DNA from: Paenibacillaceae bacterium UBA6304
GTDB lineage: Bacteria > Bacillota > Bacilli > Paenibacillales > Paenibacillaceae
Length of the DNA stretch: 26,647 nt
NCBI GenBank assembly: GCA_002439285.1
Contig: DJTQ01000169.1
Location: forward strand, 1-26,647
Direction of reading: 5' to 3'
The notes under the pieces were generated by a model. It was given only the letters and a program-made list of their open reading frames with translations. It ran no database searches and was not told where the DNA came from. The position numbers and the translations under genes are program-made. Shown in pieces: positions 1-6,081 of this stretch (the first letter of the stretch is position 1; each line of letters opens with the position of its first letter).

Positions 1-16
1 CAGTTTTCAAAGATCA
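1..16 (-). promoter_or_regulatory. boxA-like antitermination element of an rRNA operon leader
   Basis: On the minus strand this reads TGATCTTTGAAAACTG. That resembles the boxA-type element (CTTTGAAAACT) in rRNA leaders and 16S-23S spacers of Bacillus and Paenibacillus. It lies about 40 nt downstream of a promoter and at the window edge, so the 16S gene itself is not visible. In B. subtilis an rRNA operon follows pdaB, which fits this context. That an rRNA operon follows is inference. Confidence 0.6.
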
Positions 17-59
17 ACTTCACTTTCGTTCATCGCTGCGTTCCAGCGGCGACTTTTAT

Positions 60-89
60 AATATACCATAGAGAGCAAGTTCTTTGCAA
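60..89 (-). promoter_or_regulatory. Proximal rRNA-type promoter (P2)
   Basis: The minus strand shows -35 TTGCAA (84-89), an 18-bp spacer and -10 TATATT (60-65). An A/T-rich tract that could act as an UP element lies just upstream (about 91-116). Its position ahead of the boxA-like leader suggests the downstream promoter of a tandem rRNA pair. Confidence 0.6.
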
Positions 90-166
90 GAGTTTTTTGA
101 AAAAAAATATTTTTCAATGTTACTCTGCCATTCTCTCCGTGTCCCGCAAAAAGTGGAACGTTTGAT

Positions 167-196
167 AATTTACCACATCTAAATCGGTTAAGTCAA
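167..196 (-). promoter_or_regulatory. Distal rRNA-type promoter (P1)
   Basis: The minus strand shows -35 TTGACT (191-196), an 18-bp spacer and -10 TAAATT (167-172), about 107 bp upstream of the second promoter. Tandem promoters of this spacing are common ahead of Bacillus-group rRNA operons. The -10 matches consensus at only four of six bases. Confidence 0.45.
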
Positions 197-230
197 ATCC
201 AATTATATCCTATTACTTGTCCGTTGGAAA

Positions 231-440
231 CTACCCTCTCCGGGCATATTTCGAGAGTTCCTTGGAAGGAGCAAAACGAGCGTACATCCGAAAAACGGTT
301 TTATAGCGGTTTGCAATAGCGTGGCGAATCTCCTGATCAAGCCGCTGATCGCTCAAATCAAGAAGCATCTCATCCAATTCTTTACGAAGGACATAATCGA
401 GTTCCTTGCATTCTTTTTCGTTAAATAACATTCCCAGCAT
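231..440 (-). CDS. Small conserved-looking hypothetical protein (69 aa)
   Basis: I do not recognise a named family. From the ATG at 440 the product is 69 aa, highly charged, predicted mostly helical, with no signal peptide, membrane segment or cysteine motif. A GGAG lies 11 nt before this ATG, and a second ATG three codons in is an alternative. The frame stays open further upstream, but that extension has no ribosome-binding site and an unlike composition, so I exclude it. The gene follows the SpoIIM-like gene in the same direction and precedes the rRNA-type promoters. The function is unknown. Confidence 0.6.
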   Translation of the reverse strand: MLGMLFNEKECKELDYVLRKELDEMLLDLSDQRLDQEIRHAIANRYKTVFRMYARFAPSKELSKYARRG

Positions 441-639
441 AACATAAACAGCTCCTTTTTCGATGAAAATACGATTTTTACAAGGACGTAGGTTAGGACT
501 TTTTCCGGGGCTCTGAGATCTCATTCGATCTTTACATATCCTGGGTATTGATTAACCTTTTACCTACCCGTATAAACTCGTTCTTTTGGACCGCTTTAAT
601 GTTATGCTCAATTTCCGGGAAAAATATGACAACTCCTAT

Positions 640-1254
640 TTAACGAACTAAATGATAAGTGATCGTACTTTCTATAATTGCAGCAATCAATAAAAATACT
701 ACGATCCAAAAAGCCCCTCGTCCCGCCGCAACAAAGAATCCTTTCCAATCCACAGTACGTTCCTCGCGATCTCTTGCTCCTAACTCGCCAAGCCCTTTCA
801 GCATCAGATAACCAAATTGAAGACCATAAGCAGACGCGATCAAAATTGCCGGGATCTCAATGATTCCATGCGGCAGCAAACCCAGTACGATCAGATCAAA
901 CAGATTCTCCCCCTGTCCCGCGGCCAATGCTACCACCAAACCCAACACCATTCCGTTCATCAGCAGAAAAAAGGCCGGCAGTAATCCAAGAAACGCACCG
1001 AATAAAATAATGGCAACACTCTTTACTGCATTATTAATAAAAATGAATTTGAAAAAGCTAAGCTCAGGTACCGGTGCTTGAGACAACTCCCGGCTATATC
1101 CCTGGAGAGTTTCCAATTGAGGCGCGACCAGTCTAATGATAGTTTCGGATCCCGCCGCCCCTAGCACAATTCCTACCGTAAACAAAGCGAGCGACAAGAA
1201 CATCATCTTTTTGTAGCGAACCAAATCCTTAATGAATCGACTTATTGACAGCAT
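640..1254 (-). CDS. SpoIIM/DUF95-family membrane protein
   Basis: This 204-aa integral membrane protein has about five hydrophobic segments. The motifs are those of the SpoIIM family: NNAVKSVAIILFGAFLG followed by a glycine-rich helix with FFLLMNGMVLG, then LLPHGIIEIPAILIASAYG. Authentic SpoIIM works with SpoIID and SpoIIP in peptidoglycan remodelling during engulfment. Whether this copy does so is unclear, because in B. subtilis spoIIM lies elsewhere and this slot beside pdaB does not hold it. The ATG has AGGAGG about 10 nt upstream. It is divergent from pdaB, with a 126-bp shared regulatory gap, which suggests a sporulation-linked role by context only. Confidence 0.75.
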   Translation of the reverse strand: MLSISRFIKDLVRYKKMMFLSLALFTVGIVLGAAGSETIIRLVAPQLETLQGYSRELSQAPVPELSFFKFIFINNAVKSVAIILFGAFLGLLPAFFLLMNGMVLGLVVALAAGQGENLFDLIVLGLLPHGIIEIPAILIASAYGLQFGYLMLKGLGELGARDREERTVDWKGFFVAAGRGAFWIVVFLLIAAIIESTITYHLVR

Positions 1255-1302
1255 ATATTTAAAGCCTCCTAATTCTATTCCGATTCTAATCCCCTTCCAG
1301 GG

Positions 1303-1332
1303 TCATAAAGCTAAAAGGTACGAGCATACATT
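1303..1332 (+). promoter_or_regulatory. Sigma-E-like promoter of pdaB
   Basis: TCATAAA (1303-1309), a 15-bp spacer and CATACATT (1325-1332) match the sigma-E consensus KMATATT-N14/15-CATACAMT at five of seven and seven of eight positions. It lies about 48 bp ahead of the pdaB start. B. subtilis pdaB is known to belong to the sigma-E regulon, which agrees. Confidence 0.7.
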
Positions 1333-1380
1333 GTACAAGCGGATCAAATTTCAATCTCACGACGAGAGGGGCACCATCAC

Positions 1381-2190
1381 ATGAACAATTTCTTCTATGT
1401 CATGAACGGAAAGAAGATCAAAAGATTTTTCTTTGTTTTTGCCGCAGCATTATTTGCCGCAGGTGTAATTTATGTGGAACAAAGCCACATTACCGTCTTC
1501 TCCGAAGAGAGCAGCCCGACAGCTATTTATAGTGTGTCCACAGAAAAAAAGGTCATTGCCTTAACCTTCGATGTTAGTTGGGGAGATAAGCGTGCGGAAC
1601 CGATTCTCAAGGTGCTGAAAGATAAAGAAGTGCAGAAGGCGACCTTCTTCCTCTCCTCCCCTTGGAGTAAAACCCATCCGGATATTGTCAAGGCCATCCA
1701 ACAAGAAGGTTATGAAATCGGCAGCCACGGACATAAGCATACAAATTACAGCGAATTGAGTGAAGATGAAATCTCCAAGCAGCTGACTTCGGCCCATACT
1801 ATTTTAACCGATCTTACAGGAAAAGCACCAAATCTGCTGCGACTGCCTAACGGAGATTTTGACAAGCGAGTGCTAAAAATCGCCGATGGCCTTGGCTACA
1901 AAGTGATTCAATGGGATACCGACTCCCAGGACTGGATGGATAAAGGAGCAGATGCGATCGTTAAACGCGTAGTTGGAAAGGCCCATCCCGGGGATATCGT
2001 GCTGCTACATGCCAGCGATTCCGCAAAGCAAACCCATGAAGCCCTTCCTGTAATCATCGATGAGCTTCGAAAAAAGGGTTATGAGTTTGTGACAGTATCC
2101 GATTTGCTGCAGGAAGCCGGAATTCACGGCAGTCAGGTTCGTGATCAAGCCTGGATCCAAGAACAAATTGATATGGCAGCCGGAATGTAG
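1381..2190 (+). CDS. pdaB: Polysaccharide deacetylase PdaB (sporulation)
   Basis: This is a NodB-fold carbohydrate esterase 4 family protein of 269 aa, slightly longer than the roughly 254-aa B. subtilis protein. A hydrophobic N-terminal anchor or signal spans residues 15-32. The catalytic motifs are visible: TFDVSW with D64, GSHGHKHT with metal-type H116 and H120, RLPNG at 154-158, a QWDTD segment at 177-181 and VLLH ending at H210. PdaB is needed to maintain spores after cortex formation. Its exact substrate is less certain than for PdaA. The ATG has GAGAGGGG about 9 nt upstream, and an in-frame ATG at codon 8 is the alternative start. A sigma-E-like promoter precedes it, and it converges on kbaA at a shared terminator. 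Confidence 0.93.
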   Translation: MNNFFYVMNGKKIKRFFFVFAAALFAAGVIYVEQSHITVFSEESSPTAIYSVSTEKKVIALTFDVSWGDKRAEPILKVLKDKEVQKATFFLSSPWSKTHPDIVKAIQQEGYEIGSHGHKHTNYSELSEDEISKQLTSAHTILTDLTGKAPNLLRLPNGDFDKRVLKIADGLGYKVIQWDTDSQDWMDKGADAIVKRVVGKAHPGDIVLLHASDSAKQTHEALPVIIDELRKKGYEFVTVSDLLQEAGIHGSQVRDQAWIQEQIDMAAGM

Positions 2191-2222
2191 CCGGAATGAA
2201 GCTAATCTTTAGGAAAAGCAAA

Positions 2223-2247
2223 AAGCCCGGTGCAGTTTACCGGGCTT
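2223..2247. terminator. Bidirectional terminator between pdaB and kbaA
   Basis: A perfect 9-bp stem (AAGCCCGGT / ACCGGGCTT) has a 7-nt loop. On the minus strand the stem runs into TTTTTGCTTTT, a good U-tract for kbaA. On the plus strand the tail is weaker (CTTGTT) and serves pdaB. Confidence 0.85.
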
Positions 2248-2251
2248 CTTG

Positions 2252-2845
2252 TTATGCGGTTTTCATTTTCGGTTTTAACACCCGGTGCAGGATCAAAATC
2301 TGATAAGCATTGCACGCTATTAACGGTGCAACTATCCAGGCGGTTGCCTGATCGACCCCGATCTTCAGTACTCCTACGGTTTCCACGATCGTCACGGCGA
2401 TCATAAAGAACAGAGTCGGGATCCAGGCTGACCGGTTTGTCATCTTAGCCTTAAAATAAGCCACGATGCACGCGATCACTAACAACAGGATGCCTAGCAC
2501 CAAGTCGGAAGTTCCTTTACCTTCCCGCCCCACAAACGTACGGAAGAACAATAGCTCCAATAAAGCCAGGGTGGTAAGGATGAGCTGAACGTATTGCCAG
2601 GTCGTACGCGAAAAGATGCCTGTTCCCATATAATTGATCATCATATAGGCGAAGAATCCCATTTGGGAATATACGCTGACCATGATGCCGACTCCAAGCA
2701 AAATGCCGACATTCACCAATAAATCCGCGGTTCCATTCAGTTCAACCGTGTTCGTCCACTGCAACAGCAGTCCGACGACAAGAGACCCTACGGCCCCGAC
2801 TACCAAGGTTGTCCAAAATAAAAACAGCCAGTTTTTTAAATTCAA
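2252..2845 (-). CDS. kbaA: KinB-signalling pathway activation protein KbaA
   Basis: This 197-aa polytopic membrane protein has about six hydrophobic helices and a short basic C-terminus. Length (198 aa in B. subtilis), topology and location between gerD and pdaB all match KbaA. In B. subtilis KbaA is required for the KinB branch of the phosphorelay that activates Spo0A at the start of sporulation. The start codon is TTG at 2845, preceded by a run of seven G about 8 nt upstream. No ATG fits as well. It is divergent from gerD, with a 128-bp gap between them. I see no clear vegetative promoter for kbaA. Confidence 0.85.
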   Translation of the reverse strand: MNLKNWLFLFWTTLVVGAVGSLVVGLLLQWTNTVELNGTADLLVNVGILLGVGIMVSVYSQMGFFAYMMINYMGTGIFSRTTWQYVQLILTTLALLELLFFRTFVGREGKGTSDLVLGILLLVIACIVAYFKAKMTNRSAWIPTLFFMIAVTIVETVGVLKIGVDQATAWIVAPLIACNAYQILILHRVLKPKMKTA

Positions 2846-2910
2846 ACCGTATCCCCCCCATTACCGAAATATTTTACCAACGATCTCGCTAAAAAACCAT
2901 TGTTTTCGGT

Positions 2911-2941
2911 TGGATAAATCCTTTTTCACGACCGCATACTA
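2911..2941 (+). promoter_or_regulatory. Sigma-G-type promoter of gerD
   Basis: TGGATA (2911-2916), an 18-bp spacer and CATACTA (2935-2941) match the forespore sigma-G consensus, with a perfect -10. It lies 33 bp ahead of gerD. In B. subtilis gerD is expressed only in the forespore under sigma-G. Confidence 0.8.
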
Positions 2942-2973
2942 AGGACAGCGACAAGCACAAGGAGGAAGGAACC

Positions 2974-3786
2974 ATGAAACGGCTGAATTATCGATGGTTT
3001 GTATGCATCTTATGTTTATTTTCTCTTCCGCTGGCGGCCTGCGGTTCTGAACAAAGCTCCTCCTCTTCTCAGGGTGGGGGAGGCTACAAAGACACAAAAT
3101 CGATGGTGATTGACATCTTAAAAACCGAGGATGGCAAAAAAGCCATATTTGAAGCATTAAGCGGGGGCAGTAGCGGAGGTAGCAGCAGTGGAGGCGGGCA
3201 AGAAGGCGGCAGCTCCGGGTCGGAATCGGGTTCGGATTCCGGTTCAGGATCGGACTCAGGGGGCGAGGGCGGATCCGGCGGGTCAGGAGGAGGCGGGAGT
3301 TTCGGCATTAAAATGATTCTTCCGGGACAATCATCGGACCAAATCCGCATGGCGGTGAAAGAAACCCTCATAGCACCGGAATATAAAAAGGAATTGGAAA
3401 AAATCATGACCGATCCGAAATTTGCAGGGGATTTTGCCAAAGCGGTTAATTCGCAGAGCAAACAGATGCATATGGACCTTATAAAAGATCCGACATATCA
3501 AAAATCGGTCAGCGAAATCATGAAATCGCCTGAAGTGATGAAAATGTTCCTTGATCTCACCAAGACCCCCGATTTCCGTAAACAATCGATGACTGTCATG
3601 CAAGAAGCTATGCAAAGTCCCTTATTTAAAATGGAGGTCATGGAGCTTCTCAAAAGCGTGGTTCAGGAACAACTTCAACCGAAGGTGGAAAAGTCCCCTA
3701 AATCAGGCGGAGAAGAGGGCGGACAGGAAGGCGGAGATCAGGGAGGCGGAGGAGAAAGCCAAGAAGGAGGCGGAGGTTCTTCCTAG
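2974..3786 (+). CDS. gerD: Spore germination lipoprotein GerD with Gly/Ser-rich insert
   Basis: The 270-aa product has a type II signal peptide with lipobox LAAC, so C23 is the lipidated cysteine. A conserved YKDTKSMVIDILK segment (38-50) and a helical core (about 110-240) with repeated DP and SP turns (DPKF, DPTY, SPEV, TPDF, SPLF) are typical of GerD. GerD clusters nutrient germinant receptors into the germinosome at the spore inner membrane. B. subtilis GerD is about 185 aa. The excess here comes from a Gly/Ser/Glu/Asp stretch at 64-109 and a Gly/Glu tail from 244. The ATG has an AAGGAGGAAGG site, and a sigma-G promoter lies just upstream. The downstream terminator is shared with salA. Confidence 0.92.
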   Translation: MKRLNYRWFVCILCLFSLPLAACGSEQSSSSSQGGGGYKDTKSMVIDILKTEDGKKAIFEALSGGSSGGSSSGGGQEGGSSGSESGSDSGSGSDSGGEGGSGGSGGGGSFGIKMILPGQSSDQIRMAVKETLIAPEYKKELEKIMTDPKFAGDFAKAVNSQSKQMHMDLIKDPTYQKSVSEIMKSPEVMKMFLDLTKTPDFRKQSMTVMQEAMQSPLFKMEVMELLKSVVQEQLQPKVEKSPKSGGEEGGQEGGDQGGGGESQEGGGGSS

Positions 3787-3835
3787 GCTGTTCCCTTCGA
3801 ACAAATCAATTTCTGATCAACATAATAAAAAGCAA

Positions 3836-3862
3836 AAGACTGACCTCAGAGGGGTCAGTCTT
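3836..3862. terminator. Bidirectional terminator between gerD and salA, overlapping the salA stop
   Basis: A perfect 10-bp stem (AAGACTGACC / GGTCAGTCTT) has a 7-nt loop. On the minus strand it is followed by TTGCTTTTTATT. On the plus strand the tail is CTTTGC. The 3' arm on the plus strand contains the salA stop codon and last codons. Confidence 0.85.
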
Positions 3863-4979
3863 CTTTGCATTGATCTATTACTTTTTGGGCAACGTCTATA
3901 TACATCTGTCCTACAGGTGTATCGGCTTTATAAACGGACGGCGAAAAGTCCGGTTCCGAAGGATGGTTGTCTGGCGCACTGAGCGGAATTTGTGCCAGCA
4001 GTCCGGTATGAAGAGTCTCAGCCAGTCTCCCGCCGCCGCCGCGACCAAAGACGTAGTCTTTCTGTCCGCACGCTGAGCACTCGTAATAAGCCATATTCTC
4101 CACTACTCCAAGCACTTCATGCTCGGTCTTTAACGCCATTGCACCCGCACGTGCAGCGACGAAAGCGGCGGTAGCATGAGGAGTAGTCACGATAATCTCC
4201 CGGCTTTGCGGGATCATCTGGTGGACATCGAGCGCGATATCCCCTGTGCCTGGTGGCAAATCAAGCAGCATGTAATCCAGTTCACCCCAGTTCACATCGT
4301 TAAAAAATTGACGGAGCATCTTTCCAAGCATAGGCCCCCGCCAGATAACAGGATTGTTATCCTGAATAAAGAAGCCCATGGACATGACTTTAACCCCGAA
4401 ACGTTCCACCGGAAGGATTGAGCCTTCTTCAATGGCAGGAGCAGTTTCAATCCCCATCATATCCGGCACGCTAAAGCCATAGATATCCGCGTCAATCAAA
4501 CCTACGCGCTTACCAAGCCGAGCTAGGGCTACCGCAAGATTGACTGTTACGGTCGACTTGCCCACGCCGCCCTTGCCGCTAGCGATGGCTATAAAATTCA
4601 CACCGCTTTCAGGATCCAGCACAGGAAGATGTTCCAAGCCGGCACCATGGCCTTTAATGGATGATGATGCCGTTCCTGTTGCGGAAGCCGTGGAAGACGC
4701 CCGGAGACCCGCCTGTTCAATCTCGAGTTCCGAGGCTTCCCGAAAGCGGAGATGCACATCCTCTACTCCCGCTTCTGCCAAGCGAAACCGTATTTCTTCG
4801 GCCGTCTTCTGCTGTAGGTTCCCGTCTTTCTCCAGGCATACGACGGTAAGAGATACCCGATCCTCTTTAATCATAATATCCCTGATCCACTGCAGTTCAA
4901 TCAGACTCCGCTGTGAAGCGGGTTCGGCGACCGGTCTTAAGACCGCCTCAAGTTGCTCCTTTGTTATCAATGACAGCAC
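3855..4979 (-). CDS. salA: Mrp/NBP35-family ATPase, SalA-like
   Basis: The 374-aa protein has an N-terminal MIP18/DUF59-like domain (about 1-80), a low-complexity linker (about 92-110) and an Mrp P-loop ATPase domain. The deviant Walker A is GKGGVGKS at 135-142, and DLPPGTGD lies at 240-247. A CSAC pair (C301, C304) matches the site that binds a shared 4Fe-4S cluster in ApbC/Nbp35 proteins. B. subtilis SalA, at the same position between cwlD and gerD, represses scoC and so affects protease production and competence. Fe-S carrier function is known for the wider family. The start is GTG at 4979, with only a weakly placed GAGG before it, so the start is uncertain by a few codons. It follows cwlD after 50 bp. 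Confidence 0.88.
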   Translation of the reverse strand: MLSLITKEQLEAVLRPVAEPASQRSLIELQWIRDIMIKEDRVSLTVVCLEKDGNLQQKTAEEIRFRLAEAGVEDVHLRFREASELEIEQAGLRASSTASATGTASSSIKGHGAGLEHLPVLDPESGVNFIAIASGKGGVGKSTVTVNLAVALARLGKRVGLIDADIYGFSVPDMMGIETAPAIEEGSILPVERFGVKVMSMGFFIQDNNPVIWRGPMLGKMLRQFFNDVNWGELDYMLLDLPPGTGDIALDVHQMIPQSREIIVTTPHATAAFVAARAGAMALKTEHEVLGVVENMAYYECSACGQKDYVFGRGGGGRLAETLHTGLLAQIPLSAPDNHPSEPDFSPSVYKADTPVGQMYIDVAQKVIDQCKED

Positions 4980-5020
4980 CTCGACTTTATGGATATCGTG
5001 AATATAATCTTATGACAAAT

Positions 5021-5029
5021 ATTATATCA
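5021..5029 (-). promoter_or_regulatory. Candidate extended -10 promoter for salA
   Basis: The minus strand shows TGATATAAT directly after the cwlD stop codon, a TGn-extended perfect -10 about 42 bp before the salA start. No convincing -35 is seen, so this is a prediction from the -10 alone. Confidence 0.4.
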
Positions 5030-5800
5030 CTACTTGTCGATATCTGCTGTTTTTCCGCCCCCTTCTCCCGAGCTATAGCGGAGTATGCCCTGATAGATAG
5101 ATGCAGCCACTTTACGCTGATAACGGCCATCTCCGAGCAATTCAGATTCTTCCGGATGGGATAAGAAACCGACTTCAACCAGTGCTGAAGGAATCTTCAA
5201 CGCTTCTAACACGTAAACCGGCTTGTCTGACTGTTTGGCTACCCGATCCGTGTTCTCTAGGTTCCGCCTCAGTTCCTGCTGGATCAGATCTGCCAAGTTA
5301 GCACTGTTCCCGTTGTTAAGATAGTAAAAAGTCTGTGCTCCCCGCCATTTCGGTGAAGGTACGCTGTTCATATGTATGCTCACGAATAGTTTAGCTTCCT
5401 GCTCTTCAATAAACCGGACGCGTTGTTTCAGGTCCTCCGTCTTCCTTTTCTTATAGCCCGTGGTATCCGCTCCAGCCAAATCCCGGTCTTCCTCACGCGT
5501 CATAACCACAATAGCACCGGCCTGCTGCAAATAATCGCGTAAATACAGTGCGACTGTGAGATTGATATCCTTCTCAATAAGCCCCTGTTTACTTACGGCG
5601 CCTCCATCTGGCCCGCCATGCCCGGCATCCAGTACAATCGTCTGTCCAGCGAGCGGTAAACTCCAATATGTCCAAACCTTTGCCGTCGGAATTTCATAAG
5701 CCGCTAAACCTATAAGCATGCCTGCTAGTGCGATACCGACAATCGCCTTTTTAATATGGCTGAGAGAAATCCATACGGTTACCTTATCTCTGGAGCCCAT
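5030..5800 (-). CDS. cwlD: N-acetylmuramoyl-L-alanine amidase CwlD (spore cortex)
   Basis: This amidase_3 family protein of 256 aa has an N-terminal membrane anchor (about 16-35). The zinc and catalytic residues are visible: H61 in LDAGHGG, E76 in LIEKDIN, H143 in SIHMN and E209 in LVEVGF. With PdaA, CwlD makes muramic-delta-lactam in spore cortex, the mark recognised by germination-specific lytic enzymes. I chose the ATG at 5800 because GGAGGTGG lies 7 nt upstream. A frame-compatible ATG at 5830 lies in the terminator loop and arm, has no ribosome-binding site and is rejected. The ribosome-binding site sits inside the 3' arm of a terminator stem, and a sigma-E-like promoter overlaps the 5' arm. 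Confidence 0.93.
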   Translation of the reverse strand: MGSRDKVTVWISLSHIKKAIVGIALAGMLIGLAAYEIPTAKVWTYWSLPLAGQTIVLDAGHGGPDGGAVSKQGLIEKDINLTVALYLRDYLQQAGAIVVMTREEDRDLAGADTTGYKKRKTEDLKQRVRFIEEQEAKLFVSIHMNSVPSPKWRGAQTFYYLNNGNSANLADLIQQELRRNLENTDRVAKQSDKPVYVLEALKIPSALVEVGFLSHPEESELLGDGRYQRKVAASIYQGILRYSSGEGGGKTADIDK

Positions 5801-5854
5801 AAAAAAGCCACCTCCGTCCCATAATGACACTAATCATCATATGGGACGAGGTGG
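5801..5854 (-). terminator. Terminator after cysH-sat that contains the cwlD ribosome-binding site
   Basis: On the minus strand the 5' arm (5837-5854, CCACCTCGTCCCATATGA) pairs with the 3' arm (5808-5827) through about 18 bp interrupted by two single-base bulges. The loop is 9 nt, and C plus six T (5801-5807) follow. This is the form of an intrinsic terminator for the cysH-sat transcript. The 3' arm includes GGAGGTGG, the cwlD ribosome-binding site, and the T-run touches the cwlD start codon. Confidence 0.85.
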
Positions 5855-5864
5855 ACAAATATAA
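5836..5864 (-). promoter_or_regulatory. Sigma-E-like promoter of cwlD overlapping the terminator arm
   Basis: The minus strand reads TTATATT (5858-5864), a 14-bp spacer and CATATGAT (5836-5843). These match the sigma-E consensus at six of seven and six of eight positions, with ideal spacing. Transcription would start near 5828-5831, inside the hairpin loop. B. subtilis cwlD is known to be sigma-E dependent. Confidence 0.65.
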
Positions 5865-5871
5865 CCTTCAA

Positions 5872-5935
5872 CTTTTGATCACGAAGTAACACATGAAGCA
5901 TACTCGACATCGAATCTTGAATTCAGCTGCTCCTT
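5872..5935. repeat. 64-bp direct repeat, copy 1
   Basis: The sequence beginning CTTTTGATCACGAAG and ending CAGCTGCTCCTT occurs again 143 bp further on with two mismatches in 64 (A/G and C/T transitions). It lies between the cwlD terminator and sat and has no coding potential that I can support. Confidence 0.9.
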
Positions 5936-6014
5936 CCGGTGCTCACGTAGGTTCTGCCTACGCTCCGCTCCTCACTCCCATCTTCATCCAACCTTCTCGG
6001 TGCTGAAAAGCTGC
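5936..6014. repeat. 79-bp spacer between direct repeats, with hairpin
   Basis: This segment between the two 64-bp copies holds a perfect 6-bp stem (CGTAGG / CCTACG, 5946-5951 and 5957-5962) with a 5-nt loop. It also holds two copies of CGGTGCT (5937-5943 and 5999-6005). It resembles intergenic repeat sequences I associate with Paenibacillus genomes. That is recollection, not a search result. Confidence 0.5.
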
Positions 6015-6078
6015 CTTTTGATCACGAAGTAACACATGAAGCGTACTCGATATCGAATCTTGAATTCAGCTGCTCCTT
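6015..6078. repeat. 64-bp direct repeat, copy 2
   Basis: This is the second copy, 62 of 64 bases identical to copy 1. Its outer end is three bases from the sat stop codon, so both copies would lie in the 3' untranslated part of the cysH-sat mRNA. Confidence 0.9.
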
Positions 6079-6081
6079 AAA

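Noticed and set aside
2846..2934. Vegetative promoter for kbaA
   Set aside because: TAAAAT occurs near the start on the minus strand, but no acceptable -35 lies at 16-18 bp.
3084..3461. 125-aa proline-rich frame antisense to gerD
   Set aside because: It arises from reading the Gly/Ser codon tract of gerD on the other strand. It has no ribosome-binding site and no recognisable family.
5801..5830. Longer cwlD start at 5830
   Set aside because: That ATG lies within the terminator loop and arm with no ribosome-binding site. The ATG at 5800 has GGAGGTGG at ideal spacing and the right N-terminal anchor.
5872..6078. Insertion sequence or remnant between sat and cwlD
   Set aside because: No transposase fragment and no terminal inverted repeats are seen. 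The structure is a direct repeat with a non-coding spacer, so I annotate repeats only.
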